64,000 bases of DNA from Robiginitomaculum sp. (lineage in GTDB: Bacteria > Pseudomonadota > Alphaproteobacteria > Caulobacterales > Maricaulaceae), in NCBI GenBank assembly GCA_002733805.1, contig NVXG01000035.1:1-64000 (forward strand), in the 5' to 3' direction. Under the pieces are notes generated by a model. That model was not told the DNA's origin and searched no databases. It was given only the letters and a program-made list of their open reading frames with translations. A program made the position numbers and the translations under genes. Position 1 is the stretch's first letter. Each line of letters begins with the position of its first letter. Of the stretch, positions 49,261 through 56,880 are shown in pieces.

Positions 49261-49466
49261 ACATCATGATTCTATTCATCACCTTGTTGGTGGTTGCTGG
49301 CTTGTGGCTTTGCGTACTTGCAGACCGTCGGGACTTTCAGCGGATGGTGGATAAGTTACAGCCACCCACTTACCCCAACGATCACCGGTTCACTACGTGG
49401 CATGGTAAAGATGTGGTGTTGGTTACTGAAAACGGACGTTGGGTTAAGTTCAAGGGGGTGAAATGA
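49257..49466 (+). CDS. Single-span membrane protein, repeat member 1 of 3
   Basis: 69 residues. Membrane helix ~4-20, then DRRDFQRMVDKLQPPTY and a TTWHGKDVVLV strand. It shares this layout (TM, R.F.RMV.KL.PP.Y, W.GK.V.L) with the next two genes. The soluble part would face the cytoplasm or periplasm; unknown. ATGA overlaps. Confidence 0.55.
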   Translation: MNIMILFITLLVVAGLWLCVLADRRDFQRMVDKLQPPTYPNDHRFTTWHGKDVVLVTENGRWVKFKGVK

Positions 49467-49681
49467 ATTACGATTTAATTTTTATTATGGGTGGGTTGTT
49501 TGGGTTGGTGGTTGCGGTGGGGTTGGATCGTTGGCGATTTAACCGTATGGTAGCGAAACTACCACCCCCTGTTTATCACCTTCAGACGATGTACGTTCTT
49601 TGGCGCGGTAAGCAGGTTAAGTTGTACGCATTATGTGATTCAGGGCGTATTGAATGTGGTGTTAAATGGGGGAGGCTTTAA
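49463..49681 (+). CDS. Single-span membrane protein, repeat member 2 of 3
   Basis: 72 residues. Hydrophobic ~4-20 (FIMGGLFGLVVAVGL), then DRWRFNRMVAKLPPPVY and YVLWRGKQVKLYAL. A clear paralogue of its neighbours. Unknown. Confidence 0.55.
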   Translation: MNYDLIFIMGGLFGLVVAVGLDRWRFNRMVAKLPPPVYHLQTMYVLWRGKQVKLYALCDSGRIECGVKWGRL

Positions 49682-49683
49682 TA

Positions 49684-49932
49684 ATGCTGTATCTAAGTAT
49701 GTTTTTGCTTTGTATGTTGGTGACACACTGGGGGTTGAGAATACGTGACCGGCGTTTGTTTAACGAACGGCTAGGGCGTCTACCTCCACCAAAGGTAGAA
49801 TTTGAATCACGGGAAATCATCTGGAAAGGGAAGCGGTACCAAGTGTTTGCTTTTATGGATGATGAGACGGGGCGGTTATGGTGGATGCCTTACGTAATTA
49901 AACCAAAGAGGCGTGGTGATGAGATTAAGTGA
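49684..49932 (+). CDS. Single-span membrane protein, repeat member 3 of 3
   Basis: 82 residues from ATG 49684 (TAATAATG; in-frame 49666 start is internal). Membrane helix ~3-19, then DRRLFNERLGRLPPPKV and REIIWKGKRYQVFAFMDDE. Third tandem paralogue, with a longer basic tail (KPKRRGDEIK). Confidence 0.55.
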   Translation: MLYLSMFLLCMLVTHWGLRIRDRRLFNERLGRLPPPKVEFESREIIWKGKRYQVFAFMDDETGRLWWMPYVIKPKRRGDEIK

Positions 49933-50239
49933 CGTTGGTTTTCTGGACATTCAGTTTAGTAAGGAGGGGGCGGCCTATTTCCAATTGGATATAGAAGACC
50001 TCGGGCCTGGTAAGGTAACAGAAGGTACGGGGCTTCGTGTGGACATGCCAGGGGCTGGCGGAGGTAAGTTCGTCCGTATGATGAAAGTGCTCGGGGTTTC
50101 TCGGGTGGAGTTTCGAGGTACTAGACGGGTTCACGTTGAAATACTGCGGGAATTCTTTGAACAAGACGAAGATCCAACAAAGCGGCGTCGATTGAGCGAC
50201 GCTTTACTTAAAAAGATTGGAACAGTAACTATTGGATAA
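49919..50239 (+). CDS. Hypothetical protein
   Basis: 106 residues from ATG 49919 (GAGG upstream; two GTG codons precede in frame). VGFLDIQFSKEGAAYFQLDI and RVEFRGTRRVHVEILREFF. Unknown. Confidence 0.5.
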   Translation: MRLSDVGFLDIQFSKEGAAYFQLDIEDLGPGKVTEGTGLRVDMPGAGGGKFVRMMKVLGVSRVEFRGTRRVHVEILREFFEQDEDPTKRRRLSDALLKKIGTVTIG

Positions 50240-50253
50240 GGCGGTGGGCGATT

Positions 50254-50853
50254 ATGATATTTACACACGGTGAATTAAAGTTAGCACAAGCATTACCAGA
50301 TCACGACGAATTTACAGAAGAGGATGTCGTACGGCTTTACGCGGTGGAACGCCGTTCTGTTAAATCCATAGCAACGACGTTTGCTCAATCGTTGAAGTAC
50401 ATCCGTGATGTACTGAAGAAACACGGGGTAGCTATTAGAACAACCGGTGGAACTTGCCTTGCAGCAAAAGCCAAGGCGGGGGCTACTCGACCTGCGGCAC
50501 CCATACCGCAGGATACTCGGTTTTTATTCGAATTCAAAAACGCCATGTCTAAATGCCGGTTGGAACTCGGGCAGAAAGGGTTTGTTATCGACACGGTGAT
50601 ATTTTTGGAAGGCTGTGCAAGTTCATTAGGATTCGATAGCTTTTACCTGATGCGTTTAGATGAGCGTGACGGTTTGGGCTTGGGGCGTGTTGCTTGCCAC
50701 CCTACTAATGCACCACATACCCGATTAACAAAGCTGCTGATTGAAAAGGAAGACATGAGCAAAGAAGATGCCACCTTTCTTGGGAACATGGGCCGCGTTG
50801 CTATCCACATGGCTATTGGTGATTTCTACCTTGGTTATACCCATGGATGCTAG
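50254..50853 (+). CDS. HTH-containing hypothetical protein
   Basis: 199 residues. TEEDVVRLYAVERRSVKSIA and TTFAQSLKYIRDVLKKHGVA make a helix-turn-helix in the first ~65 residues. The C-terminal ~110 residues (FLEGCASSLGFDSFYLMRLD) are an alpha/beta domain of unknown kind. RBS AAGGCGGTGGG. Possible regulator. Confidence 0.55.
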   Translation: MIFTHGELKLAQALPDHDEFTEEDVVRLYAVERRSVKSIATTFAQSLKYIRDVLKKHGVAIRTTGGTCLAAKAKAGATRPAAPIPQDTRFLFEFKNAMSKCRLELGQKGFVIDTVIFLEGCASSLGFDSFYLMRLDERDGLGLGRVACHPTNAPHTRLTKLLIEKEDMSKEDATFLGNMGRVAIHMAIGDFYLGYTHGC

Positions 50854-51013
50854 GGCGTTTGTTTTGATCGCCCTCTGTACAGAAGCAATACAGCGGGATG
50901 AATTCGGGCGACTACATAACGGTTTAGCAGTGGAACTATTGAAGTGTTACGGTGCTGAGCTTCTTAAATATTTGGAAGGTGAACAGGCAAAGCCTGGGGA
51001 TGTGGTGCATTAA
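50843..51013 (+). CDS. Small helical protein
   Basis: 56 residues from ATG 50843 (in-frame start at 50768 would be internal). FVLIALCTEAIQRDEFGRLH. Weak RBS. Unknown. Confidence 0.45.
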   Translation: MDARAFVLIALCTEAIQRDEFGRLHNGLAVELLKCYGAELLKYLEGEQAKPGDVVH

Positions 51014-51538
51014 ATGAAGATCGACGTACAGTTTTTTAAAATTAATTTAACAGCAGGTTATTGTGGTAGTGAGAAGGATCACGATAAGTTTTGTGAAAAG
51101 TTCGTAGCATTTGGGATTGAAACCAAACCCTACGACAAAGAAAGTCATTGGGGTTCACCCTTCGTTGAAGGCTCCGATATTGTGGTGGACAAAGAACGGT
51201 TGGTTGAATTGGTGGTAGCCGGTGTAGAATTTAAGGTAGAGGGTGACCTTAAGTCCTCGGTGACCATCGGGAAAGATTTAGAGGATATGTGTAACAAGGT
51301 AGGTGATAGGTTGGCGGGTACCGCACCGGTTGAGCCAGGTAATTACAATGTTAAATGCGAAGTTCATCAACCTGGGCAAGCGTTGTCTATGTATAACAAT
51401 GTGCTGCTACTGGAAGATGCCTGTACCGACCGTTTGAACGATCATTTGGAACAAGGGTGGCGCATGGTCGCCGCGTGTCCTCAACCCGAGCAACGACGAC
51501 CTGATTACATTATGGGCCGGTATGTGGCCCCATCTTGA
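51014..51538 (+). CDS. Hypothetical protein with DUF1737-like C-terminus
   Basis: 174 residues. VLLLEDACTDRLNDHLEQGW, then RMVAACPQPEQRRPDYIMGR, resembles the short DUF1737-type domain common in phages (position ~130-170). N-terminal part is unfamiliar. Starts at the base following the previous TAA. Confidence 0.55.
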   Translation: MKIDVQFFKINLTAGYCGSEKDHDKFCEKFVAFGIETKPYDKESHWGSPFVEGSDIVVDKERLVELVVAGVEFKVEGDLKSSVTIGKDLEDMCNKVGDRLAGTAPVEPGNYNVKCEVHQPGQALSMYNNVLLLEDACTDRLNDHLEQGWRMVAACPQPEQRRPDYIMGRYVAPS

Positions 51539-51546
51539 GTGATGTA

Positions 51547-51741
51547 ATGGAATGGAACTATGAGGGGGAACCTACGGTTAACGGGATCTATGCCGTTAAG
51601 TATAATTTCGGGGAACCTACAGGGTTAGGTTATATGGCCATGACTTGGAGTTCGGGCAAGTGGGATGCAAGGTGGCCTGTGGTTGGTTGGTCATCAAAAC
51701 CTTTCTCTACCTACAAAGAGGCTTGGGAATGGATTGAATAG
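51547..51741 (+). CDS. Small hypothetical protein
   Basis: 64 residues from ATG 51547; the TTG at 51535 (TTGA overlap) is an alternative. MEWNYEGEPTVNGIYAVKYN and a Trp-rich end. Unknown. Confidence 0.5.
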   Translation: MEWNYEGEPTVNGIYAVKYNFGEPTGLGYMAMTWSSGKWDARWPVVGWSSKPFSTYKEAWEWIE

Positions 51742-51769
51742 GGCGGCTATGTTATAATAGCGGCCCTTT
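51741..51769 (+). terminator. Imperfect terminator hairpin
   Basis: GGGCGGCTAT pairs with ATAGCGGCCC (one G-G mismatch), followed by TTTCT. It ends the long early unit before the last early gene. Confidence 0.6.
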
Positions 51770-51784
51770 CTGGGTGGGAGTGGA

Positions 51785-51798
51785 CTGAATTAATTCAG
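51785..51798. promoter_or_regulatory. 14-bp perfect palindrome, possible operator
   Basis: CTGAATTAATTCAG is self-complementary. A weak -35/-10 pair (TTCAGC at 51794, TATTAT at 51818, 18-bp spacer) overlaps its right half, ahead of the gene at 51849. Confidence 0.5.
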
Positions 51799-51848
51799 CG
51801 CCACATCATAAATTACTTATTATTAATTCAATATAAAGGCGAGATACA

Positions 51849-52061
51849 ATGGCTACAACTACAGAAAAATTAGCACTAAAAGTAATCGGTTCAGTTGACG
51901 CGTTAAACGATGCAGTAGCGAAGGCGTCAGCGGTGGGTATTAGTTTGGCTTTGTCGATCGATATCTCGAACGTTATTTCTATTGTTACAATGGAATCACG
52001 CCAAGACTTTTTGGCTGACAGTAAAGAAGCAGAGGCGGATGCTGATGCTGTTGGTGATTAA
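51849..52061 (+). CDS. Small Ala-rich protein
   Basis: 70 residues, Ala/Asp/Val rich: LKVIGSVDALNDAVAKASAV, GISLALSIDISNVISI, acidic tail. RBS AAAGGCGAGATACAATG. It stands alone between two terminators, so it is probably made from its own promoter. Unknown. Confidence 0.55.
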   Translation: MATTTEKLALKVIGSVDALNDAVAKASAVGISLALSIDISNVISIVTMESRQDFLADSKEAEADADAVGD

Positions 52062-52085
52062 TATCACCGTTTAGTTATCGTTATT

Positions 52086-52112
52086 AAAAAGCCCGCTGAT
52101 AGCGGGCTTTTT
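52086..52112. terminator. Bidirectional intrinsic terminator
   Basis: 12-bp perfect stem AAAAAGCCCGCT/AGCGGGCTTTTT with a GAT loop between the convergent genes ending 52061 (+) and 52131 (-). Confidence 0.9.
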
Positions 52113-52130
52113 CGTGGCCGGTGGTTGGGG

Positions 52131-52667
52131 TTACAAATAATCAGGGGTGGTGGCCTTGGTGTACATTTCCCAAAACGCATCGTGGTTAGGATGGCCCAAA
52201 TCTTTTAGGTGCTGTTTATAGGCGGAGAGTGTTGGGTAGTTTCCCTCTGCTTCACGCCAGCCAAAAGGTGACCTTGGGCCACGGTTTTTTGGGGTATAGT
52301 GGGGTATTGGTTTGGGGGTGCTTAGTGGTGGATTCGACACATAACAAAGGTTCTCAGGGCGATAGTCTAACTCTCTTGCGCCCTTAAATCGTACCGGTTC
52401 CGTGGGGTATTCACCGAAGGCTAACACCCATAACACCGCCATTTTTTTGAACTTATACTGTCCTATAAACAGGTAATCACCCGATATTCCACCGTGATTG
52501 TGGCGTAATATGTCTTTTCTGGCGGTGATATAATCGTAAAATAATGAAAGTTTTACAGGTCTATAGGAACATCGACCATCAATTGGGCAGTAATAGAACG
52601 ATGATTGGATCTGTTCTATGGAAAAGTAGGTGATTTCTTGAACAGGAACGGGTTTTTTGCGTGGCAT
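52131..52667 (-). CDS. HNH-like (degenerate) DNA-binding protein
   Basis: 178 residues. GDYLFIGQYKFKKMAVLWVL, AFGEYPTEPVRF, then ELDYRPENLCYVSN follows the HNH_3 homing-endonuclease layout (strand, helix, ...DNRxENLr). The Asn is kept but the first catalytic His (VDHxNG) is replaced by a VRFKGARELD segment, so nuclease activity may be lost. A YCPIDGRC metal-like site lies at ~26-33. Lone leftward gene, an insertion-like position. Confidence 0.55.
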   Translation of the reverse strand: MPRKKPVPVQEITYFSIEQIQSSFYYCPIDGRCSYRPVKLSLFYDYITARKDILRHNHGGISGDYLFIGQYKFKKMAVLWVLAFGEYPTEPVRFKGARELDYRPENLCYVSNPPLSTPKPIPHYTPKNRGPRSPFGWREAEGNYPTLSAYKQHLKDLGHPNHDAFWEMYTKATTPDYL

Positions 52668-52715
52668 CTTATAACCTCATCAGGGTTTATCATTACGAAA
52701 GGGTAAAAATCCCAG

Positions 52716-52739
52716 GGCGGGTAATGAATCCGCCTTTTT
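52716..52739 (+). terminator. Intrinsic terminator in the late control region
   Basis: A 7-bp stem (GGCGGGT/ATCCGCC with one G-T pair), AATGA loop, then TTTTT. It would stop rightward transcripts before the late control element. The gene-free stretch 52668-53194 (527 bp) also holds a degenerate ATCACTAACTAGA-TATAGA site (52832-52850) without a -35, the 56-bp repeat and a palindrome. Confidence 0.65.
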
Positions 52740-52943
52740 GGCCGCTAAACCTAGGGAACCAATTAGATTAAAGGATGGCGTGGTGTTTTGCAATAAGTAT
52801 TTGAGAAATGTATTTTTGGTCAATTCGGGCAATCACTAACTAGATATAGAGGATTAGGGGCAAAAAGGGTTCTAGGCTTAGTGGGGTATGGGTTACAGAG
52901 GTTTTTGGCTGAATATGCGGAAATGTTTTCTAAGAGGGTAAAT

Positions 52944-53098
52944 TATAATAATGGAAAAACATTTTAAAATGTGCTATCACGTCAGGCGTCGACTAGGGTA
53001 CATATTCAAAATAGTTATAAAAAATAAACTTAAATCAATTATCAAAAATCACCCTCTATATGCGTGTGTAAGTACACCACTTTGTAACTTCTGTAAAC
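52944..53098. repeat. Duplicated control element, copy 2 (56-bp perfect core 52952-53007)
   Basis: Core 52952-53007 is identical to 15439-15494. A TATAAT box (52944-52949) is again 2 bp upstream, with no -35 hexamer, which suggests an activated or phage-modified promoter. Downstream similarity to copy 1 (CAATTATCAAAAAT, then CCTCT and CACTTTGTAA-like blocks) continues to about 53090. It leads to the packaging and head genes. Confidence 0.85.
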
Positions 53099-53108
53099 CC
53101 CTAAAAGG

Positions 53109-53125
53109 TTAGTTAGGCTAACTAA
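53109..53125. promoter_or_regulatory. 17-bp perfect dyad before terS
   Basis: TTAGTTAG-G-CTAACTAA, two 8-bp arms around one base. It is absent from copy 1 of the duplicated control region. It could be an operator or part of a packaging site next to the terminase gene. Confidence 0.5.
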
Positions 53126-53171
53126 TTGAAAATGTGACTCCCACTGTAGGTTTCCGTACAATGGTGCCATG

Positions 53172-53232
53172 GGCGCGATGCCCTAACCGGCGCGATGCCA
53201 AACATTTTTAAAATTAACCGAGTGCGTGACGC
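53172..53232 (+). repeat. GCGYGATGC repeats around the terS start
   Basis: GCGCGATGC at 53173 and 53190, and GCGTGACGC at 53224: spacings 17 and 34 bp. Two are in the longer form GGCGCGATGCC. The second contains the ATG of terS. The same motif occurs before the scaffold and capsid genes. Confidence 0.65.
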
Positions 53233-53878
53233 CATGGCTGATTATACCCCGATTGACTTCCTTTCTGACGACCCCGACATTCCCACTTTGAAAGATTTAG
53301 AGTTCATCGATGAACTACTTTCGAACGGCAATCACAAAAACAAAGCAGCTATCAAAGTCTACGGATGTGAAACAGATAACATAGCGTCGACTATCGCACA
53401 TAAGATTTTACTTAAACCTGCCGTGGGAAAAATTTACAATCGTAGGATGAACGATAAGGTTCGTGCGAGCGGAATTTCTATGGACTGGATCGAAGGTCAA
53501 TTGGAAGATATAGCGACCACAACGATACAAGATTATTACGATGAAAATGGAAAACAAATTCCTATCCATAAACTTTCTGAAAAAGCGGCGGGCGGTGTAA
53601 GTTCGGTTGAAATTGAATACGTCGATAACATGCGACGAGAGAAATTAAAAACTTATGATCGTTCTGGTGCATTAAAAACTTTAGCGTCAATCCGTAAACC
53701 AATTGCGCAACACAAAATGGAAATTACAGGGAAGGATGGAAAACCAATTAACGTTGAAGTTTCTGGTGGTGTACTTGCGTTACCTTCTGCAACCAACACC
53801 GAAGGGTGGGCGGATGATGCGTCAGAGTCACAAGACGCTGTCCTAGCAGTCGCAAACGAAGGATACGAAAACGAATGA
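53195..53878 (+). CDS. terS: Terminase small subunit
   Basis: 227 residues. LLSNGNHKNKAAIKVYGCET, then HKILLKPAVGKIYNRRMND, the helical N-terminal DNA-binding pattern of terminase_2-like small subunits, with an ITGKDGKPINVEV motif in the C-terminal region. It recognises the packaging site and recruits TerL. No Shine-Dalgarno precedes ATG 53195; ATG 53234 (MADYT) is a possible alternative. ATGA overlap with terL. Confidence 0.8.
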   Translation: MPNIFKINRVRDAMADYTPIDFLSDDPDIPTLKDLEFIDELLSNGNHKNKAAIKVYGCETDNIASTIAHKILLKPAVGKIYNRRMNDKVRASGISMDWIEGQLEDIATTTIQDYYDENGKQIPIHKLSEKAAGGVSSVEIEYVDNMRREKLKTYDRSGALKTLASIRKPIAQHKMEITGKDGKPINVEVSGGVLALPSATNTEGWADDASESQDAVLAVANEGYENE

Positions 53879-55452
53879 GTATCGAACTAACCAGCGCAAT
53901 AATTGAACCTGAGTTTAATTACAAAGAACATTTCACTCCTGTTAAATCCCCGTTCGCGCAATTCGATTTGGATTATTCTAAACCGTATGAACACGACCAT
54001 AAAAAATACCCAATCGTTTGGCAGCCTCAACCTGGTTCTCAAACTCTTGCAATCACTTGCCCGTTTACGGAAATACTTTACCAAGGTGCTCGTGGCCCTG
54101 GTAAAACTGATTGGATTCTTATGCGTTATGCTATGCGTGTTGGTTTGGGTTTTGGCCCGTACTGGACAGGTATTATTTTCCGACGTGAGTACAAAGAATT
54201 AAACGATATAATTAAAAAATCAAAACGTTGGTTCCCTCGAATATTTCCAGGTGCAAGATTTCTTCGTTCAGCATCAGAATTAAAATGGGTGTTCCCTGAT
54301 GGTGAAGAATTATTATTCCGTTTAATAAAAACCGAAGAAGACTATTGGAACTATCACGGGCACGAATACCCGTTCATTGGATTCGAGGAGCTTTGTACAT
54401 GGCCATCACCTGATTGCTATGACGTGATGTTTTCCTGTAATCGATCCGGTTACCTTCCACCCGAGGGTCAGGCACCCATACCATTGGAGGTTGTATCTAC
54501 TGCAAATCCATATGGTGTTGGTCATAACTGGGTTAAGTCTCGTTTCATCGACAAGGCGAAACCAGGCCGCCCATTTCTCGCTGACTCCAATCGTGTGGCC
54601 GTTCACATCTTCGGACATCCAACCGAGAACCGATTTCTAGATCCGCAATATCTGGACACCATTCGAAACATCAAAGATCCAAACAAACATGCTGCGTGGT
54701 GGCGTGGATCTTGGGACATTACGGCGGGTGGAATGTTCGACGAATTTTGGCGCTCAGATATCCACAAAGTTGAGCCTTTTAAGATTCCTGGGGGCTGGGA
54801 AGTGTATAGGGCGTTCGATTGGGGGTCTAGCAAGCCATTTAGCGTAGGCTGGTGGGCCGTTAGTGATGGTAGCAATGTCAACGCCTATGGTAGGACGTTT
54901 AAGACCATACGCGGCGATCTATACAGAATTGGGGAATTCTACGGATGTACAGGAAAACCCAATGAGGGCCTTAGATTGACCTCGGGTAAGGTCGCCCAAC
55001 TCGGATTGGAACGAGAAGAACGGCTGATGCAACGCTATGGCATCAATGAAATATTGCCAGGGCCTGCGGATTCATCCATTTATACGCTTGAGGATGGCAA
55101 CTGTATTGGGGACAATATGGAAGCTGAGGGGATGTACTTTGTTCCCGCAAATAAGTCCAAAGGGTCACGAAAAAATGGTTGGGAACTCATTAGAAACCTT
55201 CTCGAAGCGGCCATACCCATCCAAGCAAAGGACGATGATGGCAACGTGATACAGGGCGAGTTTCTTCCACGCGATAAACCATCGTGTTATATTTTCGACA
55301 CTTGCACCGACTTTTTGCGAACAATTCCAACCCTTCCACGTGACTCCACCGACATGGATGATGTGAATACAGAGGCAGAAGATCATATTGCAGACGAGTT
55401 CAGATACATGGCACTTCACCAATTTGGTAACTTTACACAAGAGGAATTTTAA
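53875..55452 (+). CDS. terL: Terminase large subunit
   Basis: 525 residues. Walker A GARGPGKT (71-78), Walker B YPFIGFEE (~168), and a RNase-H-like nuclease with AFDWGSSKPF (Asp ~315) and a C-terminal DHIADEFRYM acid cluster. ATP-driven DNA packaging motor at the portal. Full length for the family. Confidence 0.95.
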   Translation: MSIELTSAIIEPEFNYKEHFTPVKSPFAQFDLDYSKPYEHDHKKYPIVWQPQPGSQTLAITCPFTEILYQGARGPGKTDWILMRYAMRVGLGFGPYWTGIIFRREYKELNDIIKKSKRWFPRIFPGARFLRSASELKWVFPDGEELLFRLIKTEEDYWNYHGHEYPFIGFEELCTWPSPDCYDVMFSCNRSGYLPPEGQAPIPLEVVSTANPYGVGHNWVKSRFIDKAKPGRPFLADSNRVAVHIFGHPTENRFLDPQYLDTIRNIKDPNKHAAWWRGSWDITAGGMFDEFWRSDIHKVEPFKIPGGWEVYRAFDWGSSKPFSVGWWAVSDGSNVNAYGRTFKTIRGDLYRIGEFYGCTGKPNEGLRLTSGKVAQLGLEREERLMQRYGINEILPGPADSSIYTLEDGNCIGDNMEAEGMYFVPANKSKGSRKNGWELIRNLLEAAIPIQAKDDDGNVIQGEFLPRDKPSCYIFDTCTDFLRTIPTLPRDSTDMDDVNTEAEDHIADEFRYMALHQFGNFTQEEF

Positions 55453-55455
55453 ATA

Positions 55456-56880
55456 ATGGCGACTGAAAAGAACAAGGTGGAGACACCATCTAGTGCATAC
55501 ATGGTCATGCAACCTCGTCTAATGCTCGGCAAAACTTTGTTGGGCGGTACCCCTGCAATGCGTGATGCGGAAAAAGCATACCTTCCACAATACGAGCGCG
55601 AAAGTAAAACGAACTATGAAACACGTTTAGAAAAAGCTGTTTTGTTCAATGCCTACAAAAAGACTTTGAATGGCTCGGTGGGTCGTGTGTTCTCCAAGCC
55701 CATTACACCCTCTGATGATATGCCGCCGGTAATTAGAACTATGCTCGACGATGTCGACCGCCAAGGGAACAACCTAGACACGTGGGCGCGTAATTCTTTC
55801 CGTGATGGTATGAACAGTGCGCTAACACATTGTTTAATATCTTTCCCTACGATTGCAGCGGAGACGGCAGAAGATCAGTTAAACCAAAAGGCAACCCCGT
55901 ACTTCACAATGATTCCGCATGAGAATTTAATAGCCGCCTACTCTGAAATAATAGATGGTGTTGAAGTTCTAACCCATATTAGAATATACGAAGAGTCCAC
56001 CGCCGTTGTGGATTTTGAAGAGGTGACGGTACAACGTATCAAGGTTGTTGAACCTGGTAGATTCGATATCTACGAAAAAAGTAAACGCGGTTACGAATTA
56101 GTCCCTGAATTAAGTGGAGAGTTTGATTTAGACTTTATACCCCTTCGTACCTTCTACGCCGAGCGCGACGAGTTCATGATTGGAACTCCACCACTCAGTG
56201 ACCTTGGTTATTTAAACGTGTCGCACTGGCAGGTATCTAGCGACATGCAAAACACGTTAGCCGTTGCCTCATTCCCAATACTTGCGGCTACTGGGATAAG
56301 TACAGGGAAGGACGGAAAAATAGTTATAGGCCCGAAAGAAGTTTTAACTTCGAGCAAAACCGACGCAAAGTTTTACTACGTAGAACACAGTGGCGCGTCA
56401 ATTAAATCAAATAGAGATCTATTACAAGACACCGAGGGACGAATGGCCCTTGAAGGTTTAAACCTACTCCGCCAGCGTAAATCAGGTGAGACTGCTACAG
56501 GTCGAGCGTTGGATAGTGCAGAGGAAACCAGCGACCTTCGAGAAATGGCGTTACGTTACCAAGACTTTCTAAACTCTTGTATAGAGGTTGCAGCGGTGTG
56601 GGCGGGGCAGGAAACCCCTGGAACAGTCGAAGTTAATACCGATAATCTAGTAATGGCAGAGAGTGATATTGATCACCTTCGTTTGCTTTATGATATGGCC
56701 ATTGCGAACAGATTATCTTGGGTGAGTTATTATTCTGAAGTAAAACGACGTTCATTGCTTGCCGACGCGGTTACCTATGAAAATGAATTGAAACTCATAG
56801 AAAAACAACCTGTAGATGATCGTTTCAATATGTTTGGGGATGAACCCACAACCAAACCACCATCGGGCGATAGTGAGTAA
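55456..56880 (+). CDS. Portal protein (DUF4055-type)
   Basis: 474 residues. NYETRLEKAVLFNAYKKTLN, GSVGRVFSKPITPSDDMPPV and WARNSFRDGMNSALTHCLIS are typical of DUF4055 portal proteins. The twelve-subunit portal is the DNA entry and neck platform. It starts 3 bp after terL and its stop overlaps the next start. Confidence 0.88.
   Translation: MATEKNKVETPSSAYMVMQPRLMLGKTLLGGTPAMRDAEKAYLPQYERESKTNYETRLEKAVLFNAYKKTLNGSVGRVFSKPITPSDDMPPVIRTMLDDVDRQGNNLDTWARNSFRDGMNSALTHCLISFPTIAAETAEDQLNQKATPYFTMIPHENLIAAYSEIIDGVEVLTHIRIYEESTAVVDFEEVTVQRIKVVEPGRFDIYEKSKRGYELVPELSGEFDLDFIPLRTFYAERDEFMIGTPPLSDLGYLNVSHWQVSSDMQNTLAVASFPILAATGISTGKDGKIVIGPKEVLTSSKTDAKFYYVEHSGASIKSNRDLLQDTEGRMALEGLNLLRQRKSGETATGRALDSAEETSDLREMALRYQDFLNSCIEVAAVWAGQETPGTVEVNTDNLVMAESDIDHLRLLYDMAIANRLSWVSYYSEVKRRSLLADAVTYENELKLIEKQPVDDRFNMFGDEPTTKPPSGDSE

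Noticed and set aside
51741-51769. TATAAT in the hairpin as a promoter
   Set aside because: The best -35 (TGGATT, 17 bp upstream) is poor, and the structure is better explained as a terminator.
55558-55568. ATGCGTGATGC in the portal gene, like the late repeats
   Set aside because: Single copy inside coding sequence and encodes a normal portal segment (MRDA); probably coincidence.
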